Assembly (NCBI GenBank): GCA_963662155.1
Contig: OY759266.1
Span: 11,219,835-11,283,834, forward strand
Reading direction: 5' to 3'
Length of the DNA stretch: 64,000 nucleotides
Source of the DNA: Lamellibrachia columna
Taxonomy: Eukaryota; Annelida; Polychaeta; Sabellida; Siboglinidae
The notes beneath the pieces were generated by a model. That model made no database searches, had not been told where the DNA came from, and saw only the letters and a list, made by a program, of their open reading frames with translations. The translations under genes were made by a program, and so were the position numbers. Shown here in pieces: positions 13,501 through 28,500 of the stretch. The number at the start of each line of letters is the position of its first letter. The first letter of the stretch is position 1.

Positions 13501-16500
13501 TTGTGACTCCGTGCACTACCTTGTGACTCCGTGCACTACCTTGTGACTCCGTGCACTACCCAGTCAAGTTTTGGTAGGGCAATGTCTATGGCAATGACAA
13601 CTTCATACGCAACTGCCAGTTTCACGAAGTGCTTGTACCGTACGAAGAATCGTAGAAAACACACATAACGTTGCTAACAATAAAGTTAACTTTTATAATA
13701 ATTCCATGCCTCTAAATCACTTTTATTCATGAATAAAGTGTGCTTCGTTCAAGTAATAAATCCTCTTTGACATCGGTTTTCTCAAAACCATGTTTTTTCA
13801 TGACCACAATTTCGAAGAAGAATATCTCTGGAATAATTATGCCAGCCAAATAATGTTTTCAATGTTGTATTCATCTTAATCTTCTACACAAAGAAAACAT
13901 TTTCAAAGTTATAAAAAGCATTTGTTGACATAAATGAGTAATTTTTTGGAAAGTTACACAAAAGTTATTAAAAACTAAAAACCACTGTTTTGTTAATGTT
14001 TTCGTGGCAGAATGTATACTGAAGATGGGTTTTCAAGAATTACATTATGTCTTTGTACAATAAAGAATGGCATTGATTCTCAATTTGCCAATATTTTTTC
14101 TAAATGGTGGCCATTTTGTTTGTTTTTTACCCAGTAAGACCCACTCTAAAGAGTGGGCAAAAAATTGCACTCACTATGCAAAGTAAAAAACTTACCTGTG
14201 CTTGTGCGCACACGCATTATACCATCAAAGGCAACTGACTTCTTCACCTGACTCGTCAAGTCAGTCAAGAAACGTTCCCCATCCAGGTCAGCCTACACAG
14301 ATACACAGACACACAGTCAGCTGATGGAGTTAACATGGTTTAAATGGCATCGATGGCTGTTATACACGTGACTTCTTTTCTGATGTTTTCAGCAGAAGTT
14401 TAACATGCCAGTATGGGTATGAGAAATTGTAACCTAGAAGGTCCGATATTACAATTCACGAGGTAATTTGAGGTGCCTTCATTGCACCGATCACTATTCA
14501 CTAGGTGGCACTACTAACTAGCAATGGTAGGAGTCGGCACACTAAGTCGCCACGGTTACTGCATCACTAGGTGGCACTACAAACATTACGACACTGATTC
14601 ACAAACGTTTTTAGGCAGTGAACGTTAACAGGTAATTGGTAACCAAACAAGACAAACAGGCAAACAAAGAAAATCAGTGGATGGTTGATCAGCTACAAAC
14701 AACAACAGGCATGATATGTAGACGATGAACGATGGGACCTGAATTACAACCTACCTGGAAGTAGCTGTATTTATACAGGGTGCCTCCAGTGAGTCTTGGA
14801 ACCTCGGCGATGGTGGCCACGTCTATGTAAGAGTTGGGGAAGAGGAAGAGGTCAACTCCACACCCGACAGCAACACAATCCTGGCCTAGCTTTGTGTAGA
14901 AACTGCTCTGTGGGATCAGTATTGTCTACAACAGGCATGGGGCCAGGGTTGAAAAAAATCATGTTTTTTTTAAAAACAAAATGATTTAAATCAAACAACC
15001 CTGCATGGGGCATTCCAAGAATGAACACAACACACCACATACACGCAGACACACCATTTAAATGTAACAATATTTTAACCAGACTGCCATTCACAGCAAC
15101 AAACTGTAGATGGCAAGTGGACAAGGAAGCCATTGGCACTAGCTTATCAAGAGTCCAAACAATGTTTGTCTTGTCCAATAATTTTCCTCTATGTGTAGCC
15201 CACTGTTGTAATATATATGTTAATTAAATTGTAAACACTGCTGGCATTATCACAGTCAGTAGATAATTTGTTCCATTTATTTATTATCAATTTACATAAA
15301 CTTAGCTTCAGGTGTCACTAAACTGATAAACATGTAATTTAACAAAATAATTCCTCCCAACACTTAACCTTGCGTAAAATAAAACATCAAAGTCACAATT
15401 TTTTTTATCTAATTATCCTGGAAGACTAAAAAACTGTCCTCCCCTAGGCAGATATCAGAGCAAATATCTATATTTAAAAATTCTATACAAGCAGTGATTT
15501 TTACTGATTTTACCAACACAGGAAGCTTATGCTACACGCACGCGCGGACGCACGCACACAAACCTTTTCCTTCTCTGTGCCAAGGAGTTTCCTGTCGTCA
15601 CGGTTCCTCAGTTTGCCAGGAGCGTCGGCCAGTGGCATGGTGGTGTGGAAGACAAACAGTTTGCCGCAACAGTTGGCTGACTTGAGCGCATCAATGCCAG
15701 CCTGAATGACTGGGCCAAGTGTCACCTCCGTCTCCCGGCTGTCAGCAAACATCTGGGGGATCTGGCTCAGCAGGCTACAAACACACACAATTGGACATTA
15801 GTAGGGTATGACTGGATCAACTGACAACAGCCTATATTCAATTCTACCACCTCGTTTATGTGTGTTCTTAGGCCGAAAAATCCTGCTTTGTCATCGGGAC
15901 TTTTTTGAAAAGTAAATTAGGGATGAGGTTTTTTTTAGTATGCTGATGGCGGTGTTAGCAACTATGAAAGGGGCAATTCTCGGTCATTAACAACTTCATA
16001 AGTATACCAGGTGTATTTCTTACACCCCTTTGCAGACATATATACAAAAACTGTGCCCTTTGGCATGATCTTGCTTATCGCTTGTTGCTTGGAAAAAACA
16101 TATTTAGAATACAATAAGAAATATATAACAAGTTCTGCGGCACCTATTTTCAAATGCACACGCTGATGAGAAACTGGGAATTTTTGTTAGGATGTCTTAG
16201 GGCTAAGCAAAATATGACTACAATTTGGATGACCTCAGCTATGTTACAGTGGGAGGTTCTGCTATCATACAACCTATATTTCAAACTGTATCGAAGGTGT
16301 GTATTTTAATTGAGAAAACACAATTCGGATGCATTCGTCTGTGGATTCAGGTCGACGTGACTTTGATTCAACAATATTTTACGGCTTTCCTACACAATGA
16401 AGACATGATATGATAATGACATAACACTGTTCTCAATATCTAGCAGTAGATTTCCCAAACAAGCATAATAAACATCCACGACCCAATTGTTGCCCAGTGG

Positions 16501-19500
16501 GTGAATAACACTGAAAGTCAGCATGAAATGTTGAAACACTACACATGGTGTTGTTGGAACACTGTACCTGTCAATGACAGCCTCGGACTCCGACAGTTTC
16601 ACCATGAAGCCATCCAGTAGTGGGACAAACACATCCTGTATGTCAGATACAACCAACATCTGGGGCTGGGCCAAGTTGCTCTGAAACAAAACAATACGCA
16701 CTGCACTGTTAAAATTTTAAATTTTTAACCGATCTGAGACTTCCAAACCTTTGGTTTTTATACACTGCAGAGATCGGGTTCCCAAAGACAAGGCATTAGA
16801 AGGTTTCCTTTTCGTATATCGTCAGAGTCTATGACTTGATGTCCCAATGGCATTAATAAAGCAATCTTTTGTTGATCATAACAAAGTATCTAACATTTAT
16901 ATGTAGGTCTTTTCATAGAAAAAACATGTTTGACTTACATAAATTATAATTTGCATTTAACGTGAATATTTAGAATATTTAACACACATGATTATATATA
17001 TATACATATATATTGCAAAATATGCATAAGAATAAAATGATTGACATGGATGCTCCAATTACCTTCACATTGTAGAAGTGCAATTCTTTGGCGTAAGTGA
17101 CAAAACCAACTCGAATCTCCGATTCTGTGAAGCCCGTCTCTCTAAAACAAAACAAAAGCCAGTGAGAAAATCACCGTACCAAAACATACATTAAATACAT
17201 TGCATGTGCCCTATTGAAATTATAAAGCAAAGACAAACACAAACAGCGCATACATAACATTTAATTTATTTTAGGAGTCAATAAAAAGCCCATAAGTTAA
17301 AACAATATGGCGAAATAACATCTTAGCTATGAAATTTTGTGAAATGCTATTCTTAACATTTTTCAGCTAAGACAACTACATCATTAGTTAAACCTTCCTC
17401 CTCAACTGATTTAGCCCATTTCAAATCAGGTTCAGTGATGTTCAAATTTGAAGTAATAGTTTAAGTGACATTCAGTTTAATAACAGACTGCACACTTTTG
17501 TTAGAATCATCAAAATGATTGACTATGATCACTGCGAAAGTGTATGTGGCCTTATGCTATAATATTTTAGACGTTTTGAAAATAAAAAATCTTAAAACTT
17601 TAGATGTTTTCTCCACCATATGTACAGAAATGTGCGTTACAAGTCTTTTTAGAACATGGGCTCTAGGCAACTTCTCACATTCCCCGATACATAAATCCAC
17701 TACCAGGCATCCTCGTCACCAGGGGGCTTCTCATTACATCAGTACCCATGGCAGCTCGACCTGTTAAAACGCTGATTGTTCAGTTGCTGTGTTAACGAGT
17801 GAGATTGCAGGCTCAAATTTACATGGCCAGCATACAGGAACTTTAATTGATTGTGGGCCCATAATAGCGGTTTGGTCGAGCGTGCATTTGGTTCCCAGAA
17901 ATAAGTCGACCAAGACAGCAAGTGGGAGGAAGTACAAATGATTCAGTGTACATCTGTACACGGTGTGGGATAAACTGACAAATCTACGTTTCAACAGGTC
18001 AATCTGCCAGGGGTACTGTAGTACTACTACCACCTCTGGCTAGCAAGGATGCTAGCAGGAGAAAAGATGGAAGTTGCAGGCGCTTACTTAGGCAGGTTGG
18101 CAAGCACATCGTCCTTGAGTCGACTACACAGAAGGTTTACAAGGCCGCTCTTGACACTGTTGTATGACACATCTATCATGAAGATAAAGGCAGGTGGCTT
18201 GGGCAGCTCACTGTTCTACAAGCACAGCATAAACACTACATACAGCAGCAGTCGAGTCTTCAAGCACGCACATTTACATTAAAGCCAAACAAAAGATATG
18301 GTTTGGGGGCAAAGCACATAAAACAGTTAAAAAACTAACCATTTGCAACTACAATCAAGATTATCATGTTAGTGGTTTTCTCAGAATTTTTTCTAAAAGT
18401 GGGAGATTCTGGTCAAATCTCAGTTCACATGGCAGCCGACAGCCAAAATGACCAATAAAGCATCTGGCAGTTCTTGGAAATCGATTTCTGGTGAAAGTGT
18501 CTTTGACCAAAATTGAAGGGTATTCACAGAAGCAATGCAAACTCTCAATCAAGCTAGCTGCTTAGTCAGAATGGGAGAAGTTTAGTAAATAAAGACCAAA
18601 ATATGTTTACAACTGGAACTGCTTATCGATTAACCCATTTTGTTTTGGTATGCTGCCGAGCTTGGGTGTCCCGAGGATTTTAGCGCAACAGAAGTATTTT
18701 ATATGGTATTGTATTATATAAGTTGAGTTTATACGAAAACAGCTTGACCATATCCTATTGGCAAGTACAGAACTAGGTGTTTACAAATAGATTTTCATTT
18801 GGTGAGCGGATATTGCCAGACTATAAGCACAAGTGACGTATGGTTATCTAACATAATGGTGCGACCAAAGAAATGAAGATACTGTGTTCAACAAGGTTTT
18901 CCTAGTAAATGGTTATGTTTAGGTAACTCCTGTACGTACATAGGCCCCAAACCATGGCTTTTGTTTTGCTTTAAAACACAGTAGACTTTTCAGAATCTCT
19001 GTAGGTAACAATTTGAGGTCTGACATTCACTCCTGTCCCCCAGCCAGTCACCCCTGTCCACCCAGCCAGTCACCCCTGTCCACCCAGCCAGTCACCCCTG
19101 TCCACCCAGCCAGTCACCCATGTCCACTTACCCGGCAGTAATCTTTTGTAGCGAGAAACTCGTAGGCCCCTAGACACAGCTCTGGCCGGTCGTAGTAGTC
19201 CATGCGCTTGCCAGTGTGGTCCAGATGGGCAAAGTACTCCGGAGGCACTGAAACAGAGACACAGCATGCAGATACAATCAACCGACTTTCATGACCAATT
19301 GACAGTGAATGTATGTTTACTGGCATGAGTTGAATGCCTACCTTCAGTGTGACAGTGAATGTATGTTTACTGGCATGAGTTGAATGCCTACCTTCAGTGT
19401 AGCAGCGAATGCATGTTTACTGGCATGAGTTGAATTCCTACCTTTAGTGTAGCAGCGAATGTATGTTTACTGGCATGAGTTGAATGCCTACCTTCAGTGT

Positions 19501-22500
19501 GACAGTGAATGTATGTTTACTGGGATGAGTTGAATGCCTACCTTCAGTGTGACAGTGAATGTATGTTTACTGGGATGAGTTGAATGCCTACCTCCAGTGT
19601 AGCAGTGAATGTATGTTTACTGGCATGAGTTGAATGCCTACCTTCAGTGTGACAGTGAATGTATGTTTACTGGGATGAGTTGAATGCCTACCTTCAGTGT
19701 GACAGTGAATGTATGTTTACTGGGATGAGTTGAATGCCTACCTTCAGTGTGACAGTGAATGTATGTTTACTGGGATGAGTTGAATGCCTACCTTCAGTGT
19801 AGCAGCGAATGTATGTTTAATGGCATGAGTTGAATGCCTACCTTCAGTGTAGCAGCGAATGTATGTTTACTGGCATGAGTTGAATGCCTACCTTCAGTGT
19901 AGCAGCGAATGTATGTTTAATGGCATGAGTTGAATGCCTACCTTCAGTGTAGCAGCGAATGTATGTTTACTGGCATGAGTTGATTGCCTACCTTCAGTGT
20001 GACAGTGAATGTATGTTTACTGGCATGAGATGATTGCCTACCTTCAGTGTGACAGTGAATGTATGTTTACTGGCATGAGTTGAATGCCTACCTTCAGTGC
20101 AGTAGCGAATGTATGTTTACTGGCATGAGTTGAATGCCTACCTTCAGTGTAGCAGCGAATGTATGTTTACTGCCATGAGTTGAATGCCTACCTTCAGTGT
20201 AGCAGCAAATGTATGTTTACTGGGATGAGTTGTGCCTACTTTCAGTGTTACAGTGAAAATATGTTTATTTGGATGAGTAGTGTGCCTACCTTCAGTGTGA
20301 TAGCAAAAGTATATGTTTATTGGGATGAGTTGTGTGCCTACCTTCAGTGTGACAGTGATTGTATGTTTATTTGGATGAGTCGTGTGCCTACCTTCAGTGT
20401 GGCAGCGAATGTATTTTTATTAGGATGAGTAGTGTGCCTACCTTCAGTGTGATAGCGAATGTATTTTATTAGGATGAGTAGTGTGCCTACCTTCAGTGTG
20501 ATAGCAAATGTATGTTTATTGGGATGAGTAGTGTGCCTACCTTCAGTGTAATAGCGAATGTATTTTTATTAGGATGAGTAGTGTGCCTACCTTCAGTGTG
20601 ATAGCGAATGTATTTTTATTAGGATGAGTAGTGTGCCTACCTTCAGTGTGATAGCGAATGTATGTTTATTAGGATGAGTAGTGTGCCTACCTTCAGTGTG
20701 ATAGCGAATGTATGGTTATTGGGATGAGTAGTGTGCCTACCTTCAGTGTGATAGCAAAAGTATATGTTTATTGGGATTGAGTTGTCTGCCTACCTTCAGT
20801 GTGACAGTGATTTTATATTTATTGGCATGAGTCGTATGCCTACCTTCAGTGTGACAGTGACAGAAGTTGCACTGGAAGCGGCGGCCACCATCAATGAAAG
20901 GCATGTAGGGGCACATGTAGGCCTTGCAACGGTTGCAACGAATAGGTCCCAACTCTCCCAGGTCAACAACGGGAAGGGGTTTCTGTAGGGAGATGATACA
21001 GGAAACAGGTATGAACGGGGATATGGCAACTGTCATGTGCACACTTCAATGTTGTCATATAAATTGAGCAATCACTGGCATGGGAGACATGCATGCATCG
21101 TGGATCTTTCAAATGTATTTTCAACATGTCCACATTTCCTAGTAAAACACACCATTAATCCTTTATTAGGCAGACAGCTTTTTCATTAATTGCCCTCCTG
21201 TGGGCAAAACCGCCAAAACGACACATCGGTGTTGGCACCATTTTGATAAACTCAACTCAAGTTTTTTCCGAAAACTCTTGGAAACCATAAACCCTCTTTG
21301 TTTGACCAAGATAGCACTTACACGTGCTAGGGTCACTATGGAAGTTAGTTGTGACCTATTTTATTTTATTCAGGGGAGGCCTAATTTTGGTGGGCACTGT
21401 GCAAAGTAGAGTTAATAGTGCATCATTAATTCGCATAAATAATTGCGTACAAACAAAATATAGGATTGCGGCTAGAGGTTTAATAAAACAAATGTCAGAT
21501 CAAACAGTGATCAGTCAAAATAGCTTTCTTTGTTTTTAGTATCACTTTCAGTTCAGGGGTTGACCGTTGAGATTCCATCTGATCAGTTTAATAAAGCATA
21601 TCCCAAATGTAGCAAACACAGCGATCAGTCAAATTATACTTTTTTAAATAAAATGCTGAAAGACTGCTGAAAATTTTAATCATCTTTTTGTTTTCTGTAA
21701 TATTTCTTTACTCCAATGACACTTCCACAATGGGATTAGCTACAGTAAGCTTACAAGATAAAGGCACTCAGTAAGTTCTTGCTGTCATCAACAACATGAG
21801 TCACCACACAACTTACCTCTGATGGGTGAAGCTCTGCAAATGGAGATATGTTGAGGGCGAACGGCACATGACTTTGTTTGAGCATGTCGGCGGTACAGGG
21901 GATGTTGTACATGGTCGATCGCATCAGTCGGGGATTACAGTTTCCTGCAACGCAAAATGAAACCTGTCAGACACAACGATCAAAGAACTACAATGTTTAC
22001 AGCCATAAATGCAAGTAAAAACAAGCATTACTAAGCTTGGAATCATTTAAGATAACATTATTTAAAGTAAAGCATGTTATGCTTATAGTTTTTCTAAATT
22101 TTAATCAAAACAAACTCTCCAATAATTTTATATAAGACCAGGAAATGTTTAAGACATAGTCTCAAGTCAGATATTCTTCACTTATGAAAAGGAGCAACAA
22201 ACACTCAAGATACATTATATAATTAAACAGGGCAAATTTTTCCAGCCATTCAAAACAGTGTGTATTTACTATGCCAAATGTACAAGATATTTACACAGAA
22301 TTGAGGGAGGATGCATTGCACTCAACAATGAAATATAAGCAACAAAATGTAATAAGATTGCCATCCAAGGCAAAACATCCAGATGACAAAGGGACAAGGA
22401 AGTCACTGGTTTATTGCGAGTTCAAACATTTTTCTTCTATATGTAACTTGTCCTTCCGAGATATTTGTCAATTTTGTTTTTAACCCTAGGAGTGACCACT

Positions 22501-25500
22501 GGGCCTGCATGATCAGTGCGAAAAGCGGTTTTCGTTTCAAACACCAGTACCTCACGCAGGAACAAATGGTATCATTGAAAGATTGAATCACTCTTCGTTC
22601 TATTTCACATTTATTCATGAGCACAGTCAATGATAGCTAATGACGTTCTAGCTTACAAAACATGTCACTTTGGCTGCTTTTACTACGCTGCGTAGAATAA
22701 ATTTACGTTTCCATTCACATTATCTAAATATGTAACATGTTATACCTTTGGAAAGCAGACTATATGCAGAGAATGACCATCGGCATTACAGACACGTGTT
22801 GTCTGGGCCGGCTTTTTATTTACTAATCCGCCATTTTTTTCTCACTTCGTTCGGTGTCAGTTCACTTTAGGCTGGATTATTTCAGTTTCCGTATCAATAT
22901 TTAAGCAAATTGAATGGCAGCATTAGTGAATCATGTTATTATACTAGTTCAGAAAGTTAGAACAATGGGTTTTTTGAGGTAAAAATCTGCAAGTTGCCAT
23001 CGCGATTTCCACTAGCTTCGACAGCCCGCACTGCCACAGTAAACAATGCGGGACCGATGGGCCTGTCTGAATCGGCATAGTCCGGTGTTGGAAAAAATCA
23101 TAAAAATTCTCAACGTATTTGATTATTTTTTGTTTTATTTTGCAGCTAATATGTACAGCTACATTTCCCCATTGGACATACAGCCATTCAGTAATTATCT
23201 GGCAGAAGGGTGGGAAAAAATGTGTGCTTTCTTGATTGATGAAATTTAAATAGTAATATCCCCATGATAATATTACGTGCTGTAGTTTTTATAATTTTAT
23301 TATAATAGTCTATTTTAGTACCAAAATTATACAGCAATCACATTTGTGCAATAATTATTAGCGATGTTATGTTAAAAGCACCTTTATCAATAACTCCAAT
23401 TTGTGTACAATGTGGAAAGTTATCATTGGTTACTCCCAGAGTTAAATATATTCACACTGCTAGCATTTACACAAACTGTAAATAATGTGTTCCATTTTTG
23501 TACTCTGAGAATGAGTACTTTCTGATATCTAATCTATATTGTTCCTTCACTAACGTGACTTCATTTCCTCTAATTCCTCTACCTATGAGAAAAAAATATC
23601 TCTATCAAATACACAACCAGTCATCCTTCAAACACGTTTACTACACAGACCATACCTTGATCTTCTGTGTAGAAGTCTGTCGTCACCAGAGGAGGGTCAG
23701 AACTTTGAGGCGTTGACTGGAAAACACCACTCCTGTTTTTTCTGTCATCTTCAACAACTTGGATCTGAATAGGATCATCAACGAGATGAAAGCATGATAT
23801 GGTCATGATCCCCATAGAGATCACTGTACATTTTGATTAGCCGACTGGAACCAGGTAGCCTAACTTTAATTAGTTGAACTGCGTGAAAGAACAATACATG
23901 TACACAACAGAATTTACTCTACGTGCAGCCCAGCCAGCGATATCAGCATTATTTTTATTCTAGCATTTGTTATTTCAGTAATCTACAAACAATACACAGA
24001 ATCATAGACCTTAAGGTCTATTGACTCAGTCAGATTAGTTTTGTCAGACAACCGAATATGTAATCTACAAAATCTTATTCCTCATGACCTAAACACTTGT
24101 ATGCATTTGATTTAATCACACTTGTCTCATACAATCAGCCAATCAACTAGAGAGGGAATATGCAGACTACTAACTACAAGCAATTAAACTGAATCCATAG
24201 GTATATTTCATGAGCATTTTAAAATTGTGTTTCACTAAGATGCTAATAAATCTGTAAGAAAAATTTTTGAAAACACTTTTGACTTATTCTGTAGAATGAA
24301 AATGTATGTTAAAAAATATGCTGTTGTATTACAGAGGATACTGCACATATAACACACATGGCAGTGTGGAACATTTTTTATATTATGTCTATGAGGAGAC
24401 GACTAGGAAGGTTAGATTTATGATTTTTGAGTGATATGCGACCTAAATCCTATTTAAGACTTAAAACTTACAACACTTGGCATCTGGTCTGGGTCAAGTC
24501 TTCGCGCCTGCTGCTGTTGTCCTGGCACCGGTCCAGATTGACCCATGGGCGGCCCTCGCTGACCATAGCCTGGCACTGGAGGCTGTCCACAGTTGAGTGC
24601 ACCTGGGCTGGGTGGGGGTTGACCATAGCCCCCCGGGTGAGGACCTGGCTGACCACCAGGGGGCGGGGGGCCATACCCCCCGGGCATGGCGTTTGCTGCA
24701 TGCTGCGCCGCTATGTACGGGGGCATGTTAGATGTGGGAGCTGTTTGTTGCATGGGTGTAGGGGAGCCGGTCCCATACATCGGCGGCATTGTCATTGACA
24801 TTGGGGACGGACCCGACATCGGGGGACCAGTCATAGGTGGTCCAGCATTAGGCAGTCCAGCGTTCTGCATGGGTGGATGACCCCAGGACATCGGTGGACC
24901 AGCATTTGACATTGGCGGACCCGACTTCGAAGGACCAGTATTTAACATTGGCGGTCCTGACATCGAAGGACCAGCATTTGACATTGGTGGTCCCGACATC
25001 GAAGGACCAGTATTTGACATTGGCGGTCCTGACATCGAAGGACCAGTATTTGACATTGGCGGTCCTGACATCGGTGGACCAGCATTTGACATTGGCGGAC
25101 CCGACATCGAAGGACCAGCATTTGACATTGGTGGTCCTGACATCGAAGGACCAGCAGTTGACATTGGCAGTCCTGACATCAGAGGACCAGCATTTGACAT
25201 CGGAGGACCAGCATTCATCATTGGTGGTCCAGCATTCGACATGGGACCAGGACCAGCCATTGATGCCGGCGGACCAGGTCTCGGAGGCTGCATTCCATGG
25301 GGTCCTGGGCCTGGCATACGGCCACCCATTTGATTGGGTACACTTGAAAGGGGCATGCCCTGTGACGTAAAGAAGACACATTTATTAAACTTCTGGTATA
25401 ATATAGACACCAATGTGCACGTTCATGAATGTGCACACGTGTGTGTGACGCCATGCACGCATACATGAATGAATTATGTATTTGAGAGCCAGGCAAACAA

Positions 25501-28500
25501 GTTCAAGTCACTGGAAGAGGCAGTCTTAAACCTTTCTTTAGGTAAATTCCAATTTCACACCTGAATGATAAACAACAGAAATATCTGCCACGTCTGTTTA
25601 TGGACCACAAACTAGTGACCACTGAGAAACAACCAAAAATATTTATCTGACTATTTAGACATGATATTAGCAATTATTTTTCATCTAGCTTTTAAATAAA
25701 ACTTTTACATTTAGCACCACTTTTTAAGTTCAAAATAACAGTTAAGTTTGAAATAACAACCCCTGTAGTTGCCTAGCCATAATCTTTTCATCCCCATGTG
25801 TAAATACACAAGCGTGGCACACTTAACTAACAAGAACACTGTCATGTAACAGATATTTCTAAATTATACTTTGCAAGTACCGGGTATGTGTGAAGTCATG
25901 GTTTCACTGGAATTTCACAACACTAAGAAATCACCCCTCATGACATACACATGTAAAATGTGCGCCTCCAGTAAATCTGACAATAAAATTGAGAAAGTAG
26001 TTTTTACAAATGTCTACCATGAAAATGCTGATACTTATGGTGCAGTTTATAATAACAAGATACTCACAGGTCTTGGTGGACCTTGCGACAAGCTCATTCC
26101 ACTCATTTGCCCGGGTAACTGGAACACGCATCAAGAATGTCAAGTCTAATTTCTATTATAATCTTTTGTTCATTGGTACATGTATTATAATTTGACGAGG
26201 GCATAATAAGTTTTACATTGGAGTAATGGTACAATAATATTGTTGGTGTACATAAAATTTCTAAAAGATTCAGTAAGAAACACAGAAAGTAAAATTTGGA
26301 TGGGTCACGAGACAGTGACCAATTTTGGTCTTAGTTGGAGTCTACTGTCTCATAGCTGAAATAAATTTGTTTAACTGTACACTGCAGAATGCATTGCTAA
26401 CAGTTTATTTCAATAATTGTTGTCTTCTGTTCGATGTTAACATGATTTCGCAATGTATTACACTGTTGTGTTGTCTTTGGGACAAGTACTGTACACATTT
26501 TCTGATTCTGAATAAGAACTATCATATGTGGAAAGATTACCCGACTTGAGAGTTTCACTGAGAAACAAGTAAGCCGACAGAAACGGGTATGCCATTTACA
26601 CTGAAAACTCTGTGCAGTAGAAGTATGATTACCTGGTTAGCATTGGACACAGGGGCATATTGCTGTTGGTGCTGCATTGGCTGCTGCCCTGGGCCTGGGG
26701 GTCTTGATGGGGGTTGTGTGTATGGCCCCGGGGGAGCTCTACAAGACAAGCAATAGACACACGTCAGATACGTGTACTCGCAACAACAAACATATGACCA
26801 CAGACCGTACATACAACAACATGACTGTACAAACAAGTGGATTAACCTATCATGCGTAATAACTTTTTTTTTTAAATGTGTTACTTTAGTTTATTTAAAA
26901 AAACACAACCTAGGTGATTTTCAAGTTATTCATATACAAAACAATTTCCAAGTGGGAAAGGAATATAAAAGCTGACATAATTTCAATAACTGAACAAAAA
27001 TAGTACGTGCAATTTTCTGGATATCAGTGACATTGCAAGGTGACATTATTTCTTCCCCTAAGACAGGCAAAGAAATGCTCAGCTACATATATAAGAATGG
27101 TAAACGAACAATATAGTTCATATGCAAATAAATCATTGGATCTTCAGTAACAATACACTTGATATAATATCACAGTGAACTAAATACATTACCCTGTATT
27201 ATATGGGTCTCCCTGTGCCCCCAATCCAGATGGGGGTCCATTGGGCACAGCACCCGGGGGCATACCAGCTTTCTGCTGCATGCCATAAGGAGCTGGAAAG
27301 ATAATGAGGCTACTCATAAACACATATTTTTTCCACATAGTGATTGCTGTCTGGGTCAGGTGAAATTCCTTGGTACTACTTCTATGGGATAACTATGTGA
27401 TGGTGACATTGCTTTTCTGTTTCATTCCACTGAAATTGTGTTAAGATTTAGATTGGGAAATTTAAGAACTAAGTTAATTGCAATTTAATTAGTTATACAC
27501 CCATCAGTTCATTTGCATCTATGTAAGTGATAATGTATGTTAAATGTTTAATCGAAAGAAAATAATTCCAATGTAAAATGTAATAGTAATAAATTACATT
27601 GCCTTCAGCATGTAATAGTAATAATAGAAAGGAAACTAAGTAATAGTAATCTATTACATTGCAATGTAACAGACCCCAGGCCTGTCACCAAGCAAAAATC
27701 TTCTAAAGAAAACAATATACTATTTATGATTAAAAACAATGAACTATATACTATTTATGATTAAAAACAATGAACTATTTTAAATTATCAAGATGGACAC
27801 TGACATATATACAAAAATAGCACAGAAAGTCCAAATTTTATTTTATTTACTATTTGTGACATCTGTTGCATATATGGAGATTTTTTTTTAGAAAGAACGA
27901 ATCCTATTGGTTCCAGTTCGCACATGGCAAGTTTACTAGCGACATCTGGCGATTACGAGTGAAATATTTTGGTCGTAATAGAAATAATAAGCTTTCAAGA
28001 ACATCGCTAGAAATTCAAGAACATTCAAGGGTACTTAAGTGACATTTTCAAATTCAAGAACATTCAAGGATCTGTGCGAACCCTGAACCACAATCATTTG
28101 ATATGTGCAATTAGTCATATTCATTTTGGTTTCAACTCTCAAGTCAGGTTAGATTGATGACTCTATGTAAAAAATGTCAAGTAAATAAACCACAGTCACT
28201 TGATATGTGCAATTAGTCATATTCATTTTGGTTTCAACTCTCAAGTCAGGTCAGATTGATGACACTCCATGTAGAAAATGTTAAGTAAATGTTGTTGCCT
28301 CTGTGCTTTACTATAACAAACATGTTCAATGATATGAATTCAACAAAATTAAACCCACCTGGCGACTGGCCAGGGCCTGGTGGGGGCATGCTGTTGCCCT
28401 GCCCGTTAAACATTGGTCGCATTGGCGCTTGTTGACCTGCAGCTTGCGGAGAGGCACCAGGAAAACCACCCTGCTGGGGTGGGGGTGCAAAACCCCCACC

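Noticed and set aside
24873..25370. Long open frames on both strands over the SEC24 exon 5 repeat
   Set aside because: Produced by the 36-bp coding repeat; the genuine frame is the SEC24 one, supported by splice sites and phase on both sides.
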